The notes under the pieces: model-generated
What the model saw: the letters and a program-made list of their open reading frames with translations, nothing else
Databases searched by the model: none
What the model was told of the DNA's origin: nothing
In this document: positions 44,944-55,400 of the stretch, piece after piece
Numbering within the stretch: position 1 is the first letter of the stretch
How the letters are laid out: each line of letters starts with the position of its first letter
Source of the DNA: Dokdonella_A sp963834755
GTDB taxonomy: Bacteria; Pseudomonadota; Gammaproteobacteria; Xanthomonadales; Rhodanobacteraceae
Reading direction: 5' to 3'
Assembly: GCA_963834755.1 (NCBI GenBank)
Contig: CAWICQ010000009.1
Coordinates: 806,001 to 870,000 of the forward strand
DNA: 64,000 bases
Program-made: the position numbers and the translations under genes

Positions 44944-46258
44944 ATGCGTAAGCTTGTTTTTCTCCGCCTTTCTGCTCGCCGCCGCGAGTACAAACGCTGT
45001 CGCGGCGTCAGCCGTGCTCGACCGCGCCAAGCTCGATCAGCTCAGCCATTTGCACGTTGGCGCGAGCATCGTCATCGATCGGTTCCCGGATGGTTACGGC
45101 GGACAGTCGAGCGTGCGTTTCGAGCGCATCGATGTGTACGCGCCGGGCGCGCGTGTCATCGTTGCAGACGCGACCGGCGAGCACGAAGTGCCGCGCAGTC
45201 CGCGCGTCGAGCTGATTGGACGGAGCGCGAGCGGCGACGTGCGCGTCAGCCTCGGTTTCGATGCGGGCGTGCAGAAATTATCCGGCGTCGGCACGGCTTC
45301 GTCGGGGACGTTTGTCGTCACTTCGGAACGAACTGCGGGTGGACTGGCACTGCGCGCGGTTCCGCTGGCGTCGACGTATCCCGCCGGTATCGTTCCGCAA
45401 ATTCTCGATGGCGATGACGGTCTGCCGAGTGGCCGCGCGCCACCGAGCGCGCTCGAGATCGCCCTGCTGGGACAGGCGCCGGACACGTTGCGCGGCGCAC
45501 TCGTCGCGGTCGACACCGACAACGAATTCATGTCCGAGCGCTTCAGCAACAACACCAGCGCTGCGGCGAGCTGGATTGCCGATCTTTTTGCCACCATGAA
45601 CGTGATGTACGAGCGCGATCTCAATGTCACGCTGGAGGAAGGAACAACGATCCTGCGCACGGCGACGGACCCGTATTCGGCCAACGACACACCGGCCGAC
45701 GGCACCGATCTCGACGAATTCGGAACGTACTGGCAGACGCACTACGGCTCGACGCCGCGCAGTTTCGCGATGCTGTTGTCGGGCAAGGCGGTCGACGGCA
45801 ATCATGCGTCCGGCATCGCCTGGATCGATGCCTATTGCCAAGACCAGTCACAAGGCGGGAGCTACAGCGTCGACCAGATCTTCACCAATCCGCAGATCGG
45901 CGTCAGTCTTTCGGCGCTGATCGTCGGACACGAGCTCGGCCACAACTTCGGCGCGTGGCACACGCACTGCACGAATATCACGAACGGCAGCGCGCCGACC
46001 GGAACGAATACGATCGACCAGTGTTTCAACGAGGCGAGCTGCTACAGCGGCGCGACGAGCTGTCCCACCTCGGGCCCGGGCGAGCCTGCCGGGACCATCA
46101 TGAGCTATTGCAATCAGTTGCAGTGCGGGCCGACGGGACAGAACGTGCTGCAATTCCATCCGACCCAAGTCAGCGTGCTGAATACGCTGATCGCGCAGAA
46201 CACGCCGAGCTGTCTCAGCGCGACAACCGACGTGATCTTCCGCAACGGTTTCGACTGA
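44944..46258 (+). CDS. Secreted metzincin-type zinc metallopeptidase with RNGFD tail
   Basis: About 437 residues. The true start is probably ATG 44944 (MRKLVF), with one extra T in the T5 run at 44957-44961 shifting it out of frame; in the main frame the signal peptide continues as SAFLLAAASTNAVAAS. The frame alone starts at GTG 44936. The zinc site is GHELGHNFGAWHTHC (HExxHxxGxxH), followed by the Met-turn GTIMSYCNQ, as in reprolysin-like M12 peptidases. Cys residues around it suggest disulfides. The C-terminus is DVIFRNGFD, the shared tail motif. Likely a secreted or surface protease. Confidence 0.82.
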
Positions 46259-46298
46259 GCGAAAGGAACCAGCGGCACCCTCGCGTCAGGCGCACGAC

Positions 46299-47219
46299 TC
46301 AATCGCGCATCAGCGTCGACTTGCCGAACAGACTCTCGATCAGATCGACGGCGAGTATCGCCGTCTTGTTGTGCTCATCGAACGCCGGATTGAGCTCGAC
46401 GATATCGACCGATCCGAGCCGGCCGCTGTCCGCGATCATTTCCATGCAGAGCTGCGCCTCGCGATAGTTCGGTCCGCCGGGCACGGTGGTGCCGACACCG
46501 GGCGCAATGCCGGGATCGAGAAAGTCGACATCGAAACTCACGTGCAGGTGCGTGTCCGCGTCGATGCCGCCGAGCGCTTCCTCCATGACGCGCTTCATGC
46601 CCATCTCGTCGATGTAGCGCATGTCGTAGATATCGAGGCCGGTGTCGTGCACGAGCTTCTTTTCGCCGGCGTCGACCGAGCGAATGCCGATCTGGCTGAT
46701 GCTCGCCGCGGAAATCGCCGGCGCACCGCCGCCGAGCTCCGTCAGCTCGCGCGGGCCGTGACCGGAGAGGCACGCCACCGGCATGCCGTGAATGTTGCCG
46801 GACGGCGTGATCGTGCTCGTGTTGAAATCGGCGTGTGCGTCGAGCCAGAGAATGCGCAGTTTCTTGTCGCGCTCGCGGCAATAGTGCGCGACCGCGGTGA
46901 TCGAACCGATTGCCAGGCAATGATCGCCGCCGAGCAGCACCGGTAGCCGATCCGCGGCGAGCTCGCTCTTCACCGCGTGCATCACGTTGCGCGTCCAGGT
47001 CACGACTTCGGGAAGATGACGATAACCATCGTGCGGCGGCAGCCAGGGATTGACCGGGCCGGCGAGATTGCCGCGATCGATCACATCGATGCCGCGCGCA
47101 CGCAGCGCATCGGCAATGCCGGCGACGCGCAAGGCTTCCGGACCCATCGAGGCGCCGCGGTGTCCGGCGCCGATGTCGGTCGGCGCGCCGATGAGCGAGA
47201 TGCGAGCTGGAGTCGGCAT
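46299..47219 (-). CDS. rocF: Arginase
   Basis: A 306-residue ureohydrolase converting arginine to ornithine and urea. All Mn-binding motifs are present: GGDHCLAIGS, WLDAHADFNT and VSFDVDFLDPGIAPG, plus SGNIHGMPVACLSG. The length is standard for arginase (about 300). ATG 47219 (MPTPARISLIG) directly precedes the conserved N-terminal strand; upstream in-frame sequence is unrelated. The gene is transcribed toward the protease gene and appears to be a single-gene unit. Confidence 0.92.
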   Translation of the reverse strand: MPTPARISLIGAPTDIGAGHRGASMGPEALRVAGIADALRARGIDVIDRGNLAGPVNPWLPPHDGYRHLPEVVTWTRNVMHAVKSELAADRLPVLLGGDHCLAIGSITAVAHYCRERDKKLRILWLDAHADFNTSTITPSGNIHGMPVACLSGHGPRELTELGGGAPAISAASISQIGIRSVDAGEKKLVHDTGLDIYDMRYIDEMGMKRVMEEALGGIDADTHLHVSFDVDFLDPGIAPGVGTTVPGGPNYREAQLCMEMIADSGRLGSVDIVELNPAFDEHNKTAILAVDLIESLFGKSTLMRD

Positions 47220-47310
47220 CGGAATGAGAATGCAGTGATTCGAGATCGGCGACGGCGCGTGCCGCGAAAGTATAACCCGGCGTTTTCCGAGGCCGGGCGC
47301 GCGGTTCGGA

Positions 47311-47673
47311 TCAGCGTTCCGAAGCGTCCGCAGCTTCCGCCGCAAGCTGCGCGAGGCTCTCGATGAGCGCTTGCGCGGGCGCCGACAACCGCCGCGCGAG
47401 TTCTGCGGCGCTTTCGCGTGCATTCGGCGCCGCTTCGCTCCAGTCAGCGATCGCGCGGTCGACAACGCTGGCGTACGCACCGAGCGCCTCGTAGCCATAG
47501 GTCGGCGCCGATCCGGCGAGTCGGTGCGCAAGCACCTGCAGCTCGCGCGCGCGCGACGCGTCCGCGCTGTCCGCGAATGCGTGCCAGGCCTCCGCGAGCG
47601 TGGCGCGTTTGGACGCGAACGACCGCGCATACCGCACGCGCAGGGACTCGAAGCGTTCTGTGGAGTCCGTCAT
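47311..47673 (-). CDS. Hpt (histidine phosphotransfer) domain protein
   Basis: A 120-residue all-helical protein with the Hpt signature VLAHRLAGSAPTYGYEALGA; His50 is the expected phosphorylation site. It should relay phosphate in a multistep two-component pathway whose kinase and response regulator are not in the window. The ATG at 47673 is favoured over the in-frame ATG 47760, because the region between is not helical or conserved. It lies 91 bases upstream of arginase on the same strand. Confidence 0.75.
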   Translation of the reverse strand: MTDSTERFESLRVRYARSFASKRATLAEAWHAFADSADASRARELQVLAHRLAGSAPTYGYEALGAYASVVDRAIADWSEAAPNARESAAELARRLSAPAQALIESLAQLAAEAADASER

Positions 47674-47827
47674 CGGGTTCGGCACCCTGGCGATCCCTGA
47701 CGAAGCGTCATCATAAGCGCCCCGAATCGAACCGTGCTGCGCATGCGCCGGTACATGCATTTCACGATCTTTTACCCCGACCCGTTCGAGGCGGCGCTAT
47801 GCTGCCGGTCCCATCAGGAGACACGCC

Positions 47828-48433
47828 ATGGCCGACCTGTCCAGTGAAGTGCTGAGCCATCTCGATCAGGCGCACATCCAGGCGATTGCCGCGCAACTCG
47901 GCGTCGATCCGACGCAAGCCCAGGGTGCGATCCAGCAAGCGATGCCGCTCCTGATCGGCGGTCTCGCCAAGAACGCCTCGACCGATCAGGGCGCGGACGT
48001 TCTGCACTCGGTGCTCGGCGACCATGCCGGCAGCAGCGTTGCAGGCATCCTCGGCAGCGTCCTCGGCGCAGGCGGCCAGACCGGCGGCGCCGCCGGCGGC
48101 ATGGCGATCCTCGGCCACATCTTCGGCGCACGGCAGGATCAGGCCGCGCAAGGACTCGGGCAAGCCAGCGGCATCGGCTCGCAGAACGCAGGCCAGTTGC
48201 TCGCGATTCTGGCGCCGGTTGTCATGGGCGTGCTCGGCAACATGAGCCAGCGCCAGGGTATGAGCCCGAGCGGGCTTGGCGGCGTGCTCGGACAAGAAGC
48301 GCAGCGCATCGGCCAGAGCGGCGCCGGCGGATGGCTCGGAGCGGTCCTCGATCAGGATGGCGACGGCAAACTCGGCATCGGCGATCTGCTCAAGATGGGC
48401 GAAGGCCTGCTCGGCGCGCGCGGTCGCGTTTGA
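47828..48433 (+). CDS. DUF937 family protein with EF-hand-like C-terminus
   Basis: A 201-residue Gly/Ala/Gln-rich protein of the DUF937 family: LGVDPTQAQGAIQQAMPLLI, GGLAKNASTDQGADVLHSVL and QLLAILAPVVMGVLGNMSQR. The C-terminus DQDGDGKLGIGDLLKMGE looks like a calcium-binding EF-hand/dockerin loop, as seen in some members. No signal peptide. The function is unknown. AGGAG lies nine bases before the ATG. The 3' end runs into a 16-bp tandem repeat. Confidence 0.78.
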   Translation: MADLSSEVLSHLDQAHIQAIAAQLGVDPTQAQGAIQQAMPLLIGGLAKNASTDQGADVLHSVLGDHAGSSVAGILGSVLGAGGQTGGAAGGMAILGHIFGARQDQAAQGLGQASGIGSQNAGQLLAILAPVVMGVLGNMSQRQGMSPSGLGGVLGQEAQRIGQSGAGGWLGAVLDQDGDGKLGIGDLLKMGEGLLGARGRV

Positions 48434-48463
48434 ATCGCGGTCGCACGTGATGTTATCGCGCCC

Positions 48464-48527
48464 GATCGCGGTCGCGCCTGATCGACGTCGCGCCTGATCG
48501 ACGTCGCGCTTGATCGCTGTCGCGTTT
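48464..48527 (+). repeat. 16-bp tandem repeat, four units
   Basis: Four head-to-tail 16-base units of the form GATCG[CA][GC]GTCGCGC[CT]T (the last is GATCGCTGTCGCGTTT). Related half-units extend back to about 48417 into the end of the DUF937 gene. It lies between that gene and the convergent MocR-type regulator gene. Confidence 0.7.
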
Positions 48528-48565
48528 GACTGAGTCCAACGGAACGTCGCGAAGTTTGCCTTCGA

Positions 48566-50077
48566 TCACGCCGCGCGCGCGGCGCCGCGTTCGGTTGACG
48601 TAACCGCGACGCGCGCGGCCCGCAACGAGATCCATGCGCGCGCCATGCGGCGCGCCGCTTCGTCGAGCTCCGCTTCGTCGTGATAGCTGAAACCCAGACG
48701 CAGGAATGCGCACTCGCGCAGATGGAAATCGTACGGCTGCGCGCTCGCGAAGCGCACGCCTTCGCGCTCGCCGGCCTGCATCCACGCGGCGACGTCGATC
48801 GCGGAATCCGCGCGCGCCCATAGCGCCATGCCGCCTTCGGGAACACGGAATTCGAGCGCGCTGCCAACGCGGCGACGCAGCGCATCGACCAGCGCATCGC
48901 GACGCGACGCGTAAACGCGCCGCATGCGACGCGTGTGACGCAACAACTCGCCGTCCTCGAACAATTCGGCGAGCGCGCATTCCATGGCGACGTCGCCGCG
49001 CGCATCGCTCGCCGCGCGCAGGCTCGCGAGCCGCGCGAACACCGGCGCCGGCGCGACGACGAACCCGGTGCTGATGCCCGGCGCGAGCAGATTCGACAGC
49101 GATCCGACATACACCGTGTTGGCGCGGCCGACGCCGGACGCAATCGGCAGCACCGGTTTGCCGGCGTAGTGGAATTCGTGATCGTAGTCGTCCTCGATGA
49201 TCGCGAAGCGATGCTCGAGCGCGAGCCGCGCCAATTGCGCACGACGTTGCGGCGACATCACAGTGGTCGTCGGAAATTGGTGGTGCGGCGTCAGGAACAC
49301 CGCGCGCACGCGCTCATGCGTCAGCAACACTTCGAGTGCGTCGACGTTCAATCCGTCGTCGTCGAGCGGCAGCGGCACGAGACGCGCGCCAGCGAGTCGC
49401 AGCACATTCCACGCCGGTGGATAACCGAATGCCTCGACGGCGACCACCTCACCCGGCGCCAGCAGCGTGCGCGCTATGAGATCGATCGCCTGCTCGATGC
49501 TCCGCGTCACCATCAGGTTGTCCGGAGTCGCCGGCAGGCCGCGCGTGCGCGACAGCATCGCCGAAAGCTCGGTGCGCAGACGCACATGACCGCACGCATC
49601 CGCGTAAGTCAGCAGCGCGCGCCCGCGATGTTCGATCGCACGCCGAAACGCGCGCGCCAGCACGCGCGCGGGAAACAGGCGCGCGTCCGGCATGCCGCTC
49701 GCAAGCGTGAAAGCACCCGGCGCGAGCGGCTTGCTTTGAAGCGTTCGCTGCAGCGGCGGCGCGACCGCAAACGTCGGCATCGATGTCGCGGCCGCCGGCG
49801 CCGGCAACGTCGCCGCGAGCGGCTCGACGAACGTGCCGCCGCCGACGCGCGTGCTGACCAGTCCCTCGGCGAGCAGCTCGTTGTACGCCGCGACGATGGT
49901 ATTTCGATTGACCGCCAGCGATTCGGCCAGCTCGCGCGTGCCCGGCAGCGGATCGCCCGCCTTCAACCGGCCGCGACGGATGCCGTCCGCGATGGTGCTC
50001 GCGAGCTGAAGAAAGAGCGGCTGCTCGCGGCCGGGATCAAGGGCAACAGCGAGTTCCCATCGGCGCATACGGCCCAT
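48566..50077 (-). CDS. MocR/PdxR-type GntR regulator lacking the PLP lysine
   Basis: A 503-residue fusion of an N-terminal GntR winged helix (PLFLQLASTIADGIRRGRLK, GTRELAESLAVNRNTIVAAY) and an aminotransferase class I fold. The PLP-pocket blocks are present (LTPHHQFPTTTVMSPQRR and IIEDDYDHEFHYAG), but the segment that should carry the Schiff-base Lys reads GSLSNLLAPGISTGF: Asn replaces Lys, and the following Arg of the usual R-x-G-Y is also absent. It may bind its effector without a covalent PLP link or be ligand-independent. The gene is divergent from the HAF-repeat protein gene, 104 bases between starts, which it may regulate. ATG 50068 is an alternative start. Confidence 0.85.
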   Translation of the reverse strand: MGRMRRWELAVALDPGREQPLFLQLASTIADGIRRGRLKAGDPLPGTRELAESLAVNRNTIVAAYNELLAEGLVSTRVGGGTFVEPLAATLPAPAAATSMPTFAVAPPLQRTLQSKPLAPGAFTLASGMPDARLFPARVLARAFRRAIEHRGRALLTYADACGHVRLRTELSAMLSRTRGLPATPDNLMVTRSIEQAIDLIARTLLAPGEVVAVEAFGYPPAWNVLRLAGARLVPLPLDDDGLNVDALEVLLTHERVRAVFLTPHHQFPTTTVMSPQRRAQLARLALEHRFAIIEDDYDHEFHYAGKPVLPIASGVGRANTVYVGSLSNLLAPGISTGFVVAPAPVFARLASLRAASDARGDVAMECALAELFEDGELLRHTRRMRRVYASRRDALVDALRRRVGSALEFRVPEGGMALWARADSAIDVAAWMQAGEREGVRFASAQPYDFHLRECAFLRLGFSYHDEAELDEAARRMARAWISLRAARVAVTSTERGAARAA

Positions 50078-50180
50078 GACGGAACCGGACCAGCAATCGT
50101 CGCAAGAGTGGAGCTCCCGGGTGGTCGGGTGGACGGCGAAGCTGCGATCGCTTCATCGACACCACCACGGGAGAACGTCA

Positions 50181-51374
50181 ATGCACAAGATCTCGCACAC
50201 CCTCCTCGCGGCCGGCTGCGCCGTCGCGCTGGCGCAATCCGCGATCGCCGGCGAGGCGCCGCGCCATCACGACGACAGCCTGCGCTACCACATCACGATT
50301 CTTTCCTCGCTCGGCGGCAGCAACAGCCGCGGCAACAGCATCGACAACCTCGGCATCGTCAGCGGCTATTCCAAGCTTTCCGGCAACGCGGTCCGCCACG
50401 CGAGCGCGTGGGCGTTCGGGCATCAGCGCGATCTCGGCACGCTCGGCGGCGGCAACAGCACCGTGCCGTTTCCGGTCAAGAACAACCTCGGCTTCATCTC
50501 CGGCATCAGCGAAACGGGCGCCGTGAATCCGCTCGGAGAAACCTGGAGCTGTGGCTTCTTCTTCGCCACCAGCGGGAACATCTGCTACGGCTTCGTGGCG
50601 TCCGCGTTCGGCGGGCCGATGCAACCGCTATTGCCTTTGCCCGGCGGCTACAACAGTTTCGCCACCGGCACCAACGATTGGGGCACGACGGTCGGCTGGG
50701 CCGAGAACGGCGTCCACGATTCGACCTGCGCATCCGATTCCAATCAGGTCCTGCAGTTCAAGCCGGTGACGTGGTCGTTCGGCTCGAACCAGCCGCAACT
50801 GCTTCCGTTGATCACGGGCGACACATCAGGCGCCGCGACCGCGATCAACGATCACGGCCAGATCGTCGGCATCTCCGGAACCTGCGACCAGGCCGTCGGC
50901 CGGCGCACCGCGACGCACGCCGTCTTGTGGGAGAACGGACACGTGACCGATCTCGGCAATCTTGGCGGCGATTCGTGGAATACGCCGGATGCGATCAACG
51001 AGCGCGGCGACATCGCCGGTTTTTCCGGCACCGATCCCGCCGACATCGACGGCAACTTCACGCATGCGTTCCTCAAGCGCCGGCATCAGCCGATGCAGGA
51101 TCTCGGCGTGCTGCCCGGCGACATCAGCAGCACGGCGGCCGGCATGAACAATCTCGGTCAGATCGTTGGCTATTCGAACGATGCGGCGGGGCATTTGCGC
51201 GCCGTCCTGTGGCAGAACGGAACGATGATCGAGCTCTCTTCGCTCGCGCCGGATTTCGCGGGCAGCCTCGTGCTGGCGACGGACATCAACGACTTCGGTC
51301 AGATTGCGGGCCGCGGCATCGATCCCGATACCGGCGCGATCATCGCGTTTCTGGCGACGCCGGTCCGGCATTGA
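50181..51374 (+). CDS. Secreted HAF-repeat protein
   Basis: A 397-residue exported protein with a signal peptide (HTLLAAGCAVALAQSAIAGE). It is built of HAF-type repeats of about 40-50 residues with the pattern LGxLGG..S.A..IN..GxIVG: LSSLGGSNSRGNSIDNLGIV, AINDHGQIVGISG, LGNLGGDSWNTPDAINERGD, LGVLPGDISSTAAGMNNLGQ, TDINDFGQIAGRG. These probably form a beta-propeller. Function unknown. GGGAG lies ten bases before the ATG. It lacks the GFD tail. Confidence 0.85.
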   Translation: MHKISHTLLAAGCAVALAQSAIAGEAPRHHDDSLRYHITILSSLGGSNSRGNSIDNLGIVSGYSKLSGNAVRHASAWAFGHQRDLGTLGGGNSTVPFPVKNNLGFISGISETGAVNPLGETWSCGFFFATSGNICYGFVASAFGGPMQPLLPLPGGYNSFATGTNDWGTTVGWAENGVHDSTCASDSNQVLQFKPVTWSFGSNQPQLLPLITGDTSGAATAINDHGQIVGISGTCDQAVGRRTATHAVLWENGHVTDLGNLGGDSWNTPDAINERGDIAGFSGTDPADIDGNFTHAFLKRRHQPMQDLGVLPGDISSTAAGMNNLGQIVGYSNDAAGHLRAVLWQNGTMIELSSLAPDFAGSLVLATDINDFGQIAGRGIDPDTGAIIAFLATPVRH

Positions 51375-51592
51375 GTCATCGATCGGACAAGCGCGACTAC
51401 CGCATTGCAGCATGAGCAAGTGAACGGCGTCGCAACGTCGGCGCCGCTCGCGAGCAAGAGGACAGTTTCAGCAACGCAGTCGCTCAAACCGCGTGGCGCG
51501 CGAACGGCATCGGCAAGCGCACGCTGCTTCAGCGCATAGTCAAGGTGCGGCGCATACGGTCATCGTGCGATAGCACAGGAAGGAGTGAACCC

Positions 51593-51808
51593 ATGAAAGG
51601 CGAGCTTCCGCTGGAACGCCAGGCAGTGCAGGTAAAACTCAACGACGGCGACTGGCAGCCGGCCGTTTATCAGGACGGGCAGTTCGTGGATTTGTACGGA
51701 CTTCCGCTCGATCACCGCAAGATCACCAGCTGGCGGCCCGCCGGAGCCAACGCGGACGGACGCGTGACGCCGAATCGCAACCTGCGCAGCGAACATCGTC
51801 CGGTGTGA
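51593..51808 (+). CDS. Small conserved-looking hypothetical protein
   Basis: A 71-residue hydrophilic protein (LPLERQAVQVKLNDGDWQPA ... DLYGLPLDHRKITSWRPAGA). A strong AGGAAGGAGTG lies just upstream of the ATG and a terminator-like hairpin follows 11 bases after the stop, so it is probably expressed as its own unit. The middle recalls short proteins that open with a beta hairpin and end disordered. No family recognised. Confidence 0.6.
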   Translation: MKGELPLERQAVQVKLNDGDWQPAVYQDGQFVDLYGLPLDHRKITSWRPAGANADGRVTPNRNLRSEHRPV

Positions 51809-51818
51809 CGACTGGGTG

Positions 51819-51844
51819 CGCCGGCCGCGATCGTGCGGCCGGCG
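51819..51844 (+). terminator. Hairpin terminator after the small protein gene
   Basis: A 10-bp stem (CGCCGGCCGC with GCGGCCGGCG) and a GATCGT loop, eleven bases after the stop codon; followed by TCAATTCC. Probably an intrinsic or Rho-assisted terminator. Confidence 0.6.
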
Positions 51845-51922
51845 TCAATTCCCGGCTTGCCGGGTGTTGAGCGATCGGGACGCGTTGCGCCCGGTGATCG
51901 TATGCGGTCTTGCTGACCAGAA

Positions 51923-52318
51923 TCACGCGTTGCTGAGCGTCGTGTGAGATCGCTTCGGATTCCGTCGTCTTGCAGGAACGTTTTCGGTGACCGTGCTTGA
52001 GCGCCTCGCTCTAGTCTTCACGAGTGCTTGCGCTGAATTCAACGCAGCATCCTTCTTCGGCGGCGGCTTGGCAACGCGTGCAACATCACCGTCCGCGATG
52101 CCGTCGGGCGGACTCTGGATCACGCGATCGTCAGCGGCGAGACCAGAGCCGATCTCGATCGTCGATCCGAGGTCGCGCGCGACCGTCACCTTCTTCAGCA
52201 GCACCTTGTCGTCCTTGCCGAGCGTCGCCGCGCGCAGGCCGTTCTTGTCGAACGACAGCGTGCTCGGCGGAATCAGCAATGCATTCGCATCGCGCGGCAG
52301 CGCGAGGCTCACGTTCAT
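51923..52318 (-). pseudogene. C-terminal remnant of an RND efflux periplasmic adaptor
   Basis: The first 85 residues (NVSLALPRDANALLIPPSTL, LRAATLGKDDKVLLKKVTVA, LGSTIEIGSGLAADDRVIQS, PPDGIADGDVARVA) are the membrane-proximal end of a HlyD/MFP-type adaptor protein. The lipoyl, hairpin and N-terminal parts are missing upstream, where the sequence is unrelated. The tail after AKPPPKK is unstructured. No RND pump gene is next to it. It is a gene remnant. Confidence 0.65.
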
Positions 52319-52411
52319 TACCGCGCTATGCGGGCCGAAGGCGCATACCTCCCGCCAATTGCAGACGCGGACTTCGTCGCTCAGATGGCGGCTGGTCTAA
52401 TTCCGTGGAAC

Positions 52412-52440
52412 TGCGGAGCTGCTTGCACGCCAGCTCCGCA
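52412..52440 (-). terminator. Hairpin downstream of the giant DUF11 gene
   Basis: A 10-bp stem (TGCGGAGCTG with CAGCTCCGCA) around a nine-base loop, 37 bases past the stop of the minus-strand giant gene. It is a good candidate for transcription termination; no clear T-run. Confidence 0.5.
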
Positions 52441-52476
52441 ATGCCTGAGTCCGCTCACAGCGTTTTGAAACGAGGG

Positions 52477-55400
52477 CTAACGCTGCCGCCCCCGCGCCTG
52501 CCGCGCTATGCCCGCGCCGAGCAGCAACAGTCCGATCAACAACAGGAACCAGCGATCGTTCATCGGCACCGGGCGCAGCTGATTGGAACCGCCGACAACG
52601 ACGGCGGTGACCGTGGTGCTGCTGCTGTTCGCGCCGTTCGGATCTGACGTCTCGCTGCTAGCGATCGCCGTATTGATGATCGTTGCGGGCGCGGACGAGA
52701 GCACGGAGTACTGCGCGCTCACGCTCACGGTCGCGCCCGCCGCCAGCGTTCCGAGAGCGCACGGGAACCCGCTCGCGCAAGGGGCGCTCCCGCCGACGAA
52801 CGCGAGTCCCTGTGGCGTCGCATCTGAAAGCATCGCGGCGACCGCATCATCCGGGCCGTCGTTGGTCACGACGATCGTGTAGGTCACGATATCGCCGACC
52901 GCGACGCTTGCAGGTCCGCTCTTGACGACCGCAAGGTCGGCCGAAGTGCCAGCCGTCGTGATCGTCGTTGTCGCATTCGCAGTGTTGTTGCCGACGTTGG
53001 GGTCGGATGTATCGCTGCTGGCGGTGGCCGTGTTCGTCACCGTCGAGCCGCCCGCACTTATCGCGACGGAGAACGTCGCGTTGATCGTCACGAACGTTCC
53101 GTTCGTCAGCGTGCCGAGCGCGCATGGGAAGCCCGAAGCACACGGTGTATCTGCACCGACAAACGTCAGGCCGGCCGGCGTCGGATCGCTCAACACGACG
53201 TTCGCCGCGGCATCGGGTCCATTGTTGACGACACCGATCGCATATGTCACGGCGCTGCCCGCGATCGCCGTCGCTGGACCCGTCTTGCTGACGGCAAGAT
53301 CGGCGGACGATGCGCCGGTCACAATCTCCGTCGACACACTGCTGGTGTCGTCGATCGGATTGGGATCGCTCGTGTCGCTGGCAGTGCTGGCGACATTGAC
53401 GATCGTGCCGGTCGCACCAGCCGGAATCGCGAACGTGACGGTCACCAGCGTCGATCCGCCATTCGGAAGATCACCGATCGCACACGGGAAACCGCTCGCA
53501 CAAGGCGCCGACGCGGCGACGAACATCGTTCCGCTCGGTGTCGGATCGTCGATGCGCACGTTGGTCGCCGTGTCGGGACCGCTGTTGGTCACGGTCAGCG
53601 TGTAGGTCACGCTGGCGCCCGGCGCGGCCGTGGCCGGCCCGGCCTTGACGATCGAAAGATCGGCGCTCGTCGCGCCGAGCGTCGTCAACGCGGAATCCTG
53701 GTTGTTGGTGTTGTCGGGATCGGGCGTATCGCTGTTGGCCGACGCCGTGTTGACCAGCGTCGGCGGACCGGAATATCCCACGGGCACGAGCACCGATGTC
53801 GTGATCGTCGCGCTCGCGCCGCTCGCGAGCGAGCCGAGCGCGCACGGATACGCGCTCGTGCACGCACCCGCGTTGCTGATGAACGTTGTGTCAGCAGGCA
53901 GCGCATCGTCGACAACAACATTCGCCGCGTCGCTCGGTCCACCATTCGTGACGACGATGGTGTACACAAGCGTATCGCCCGGCAGCGCGCTCGCCGGACC
54001 CGTCTTGACGATGGCGAGATCGGCCAGCGGATTGCCGTTGAGCGACGCGCTCGCGCTGTTGTTGGTCGAGTTCGGATCCGGCTGATCGGACGCCGAGACG
54101 CTGGCCGTGTTGGTGATTGCGCCAGCCTGCTGCACGGTCGCGACGATGCTCAACGTCGCGGTCGCGCCGACGCCGCTGGCGGTCAACGTGCCGACGCTCC
54201 AGACGCCGCCTGCATAAGTGCCCTGCGACGGCGTCGCCGACACCAGCGCCAGACCCGCCGGCAGGTTGTCGGTGATCGCAACACCGGTAGCGTCGTCCGG
54301 ACCGTTGTCGTGCGCAGTGATGGTGAACGTGACCGCGTCGCCAACGTTCGGTGCCGCATTGTCAACCGTCTTCAGCACCTCGATGTCGGCGAGCTGTCCG
54401 TTGATCGCGGCGCCAGATTCGTTGTTGCTCGGGACCGGATCGTTCTCGTTCTCCCCGGTGATCGTCGCGATGTTCGTGATCGCGCCCGCCTGGTCGACGC
54501 TGACCGTCAGCGCCAGCGTTGCCGCTGCTCCATTCGCGATCGATCCGACCGTCCACCGACCGCTCGCGCCGTCGTAGCTTCCTTGCGAGGCAGCCGCGTT
54601 CAGCAGCGTGACGCCTTGCGGCAAAAGATCGGTGGCCTCCGCGCCGGTCGCATCGTCGGGTCCGTTGTTCGACAACGTGATCGTGAATGTGACCGTGTCG
54701 CCGACATTTGGCGTCGAATTATCGACGGTCTTTTCGATCGCCAAATCGGCCGACGCGCCCGCGTTAAGCGATGCGCCAGCGCTGTTGTTGCTCGGATTTG
54801 GATCGATCTGGTCGGACGCGCTCACGCTCGCTGTGTTGGTCAGCGGACCCGCGACGTCGACGGTTGCGACGATCGTCAGTGTCGCGCTCGCGCCATTCGC
54901 GATCGCGCCGATGGTCCACACGCCGTTCGAGGTCGAGTACGCGCCCTGCGACGGCGTCGCCGAAATGAAGCCGAGTCCGAACGGCAGGCCGTCGGTCACT
55001 GCGACGCCGGTCGCGTCGTCGGGTCCGTTGTTGCTCGCCGTGATCGTGAACGTCACGGTGTCGCCGACGTTCGGCGTCGAGTTGTCCGCGACTTTGGTCA
55101 GCGCGATATCGGCAGCCGAGCCGACCGTGGTCTCGACCGTCGACGTGTTGTTGGCCGGGTTCGGATCCGTGATGCCGTTGGGCAACGACAGCGATGCCGT
55201 ATTCGTCAGTGTCGTCGCACCGACCGGAGCGGTGCCGTTGATCGTGATTGTCACCGCACCGCTGGACGGGAACGTGGCCAGCAAGCCGGTGACGGTATTG
55301 CCGACGACGCCCGGCGGCGAGCAGATCGCGCCGCCGCTTTCGCCGCCGCAGCCCGCCGTGATGTTGGTGATGCCGGTTGGCAACGCATCGCTGTAAACGA

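Noticed and set aside
48464..48527. Possible CRISPR array
   Set aside because: Units are directly adjacent without spacers and only 16 bases long; it is a simple tandem repeat.
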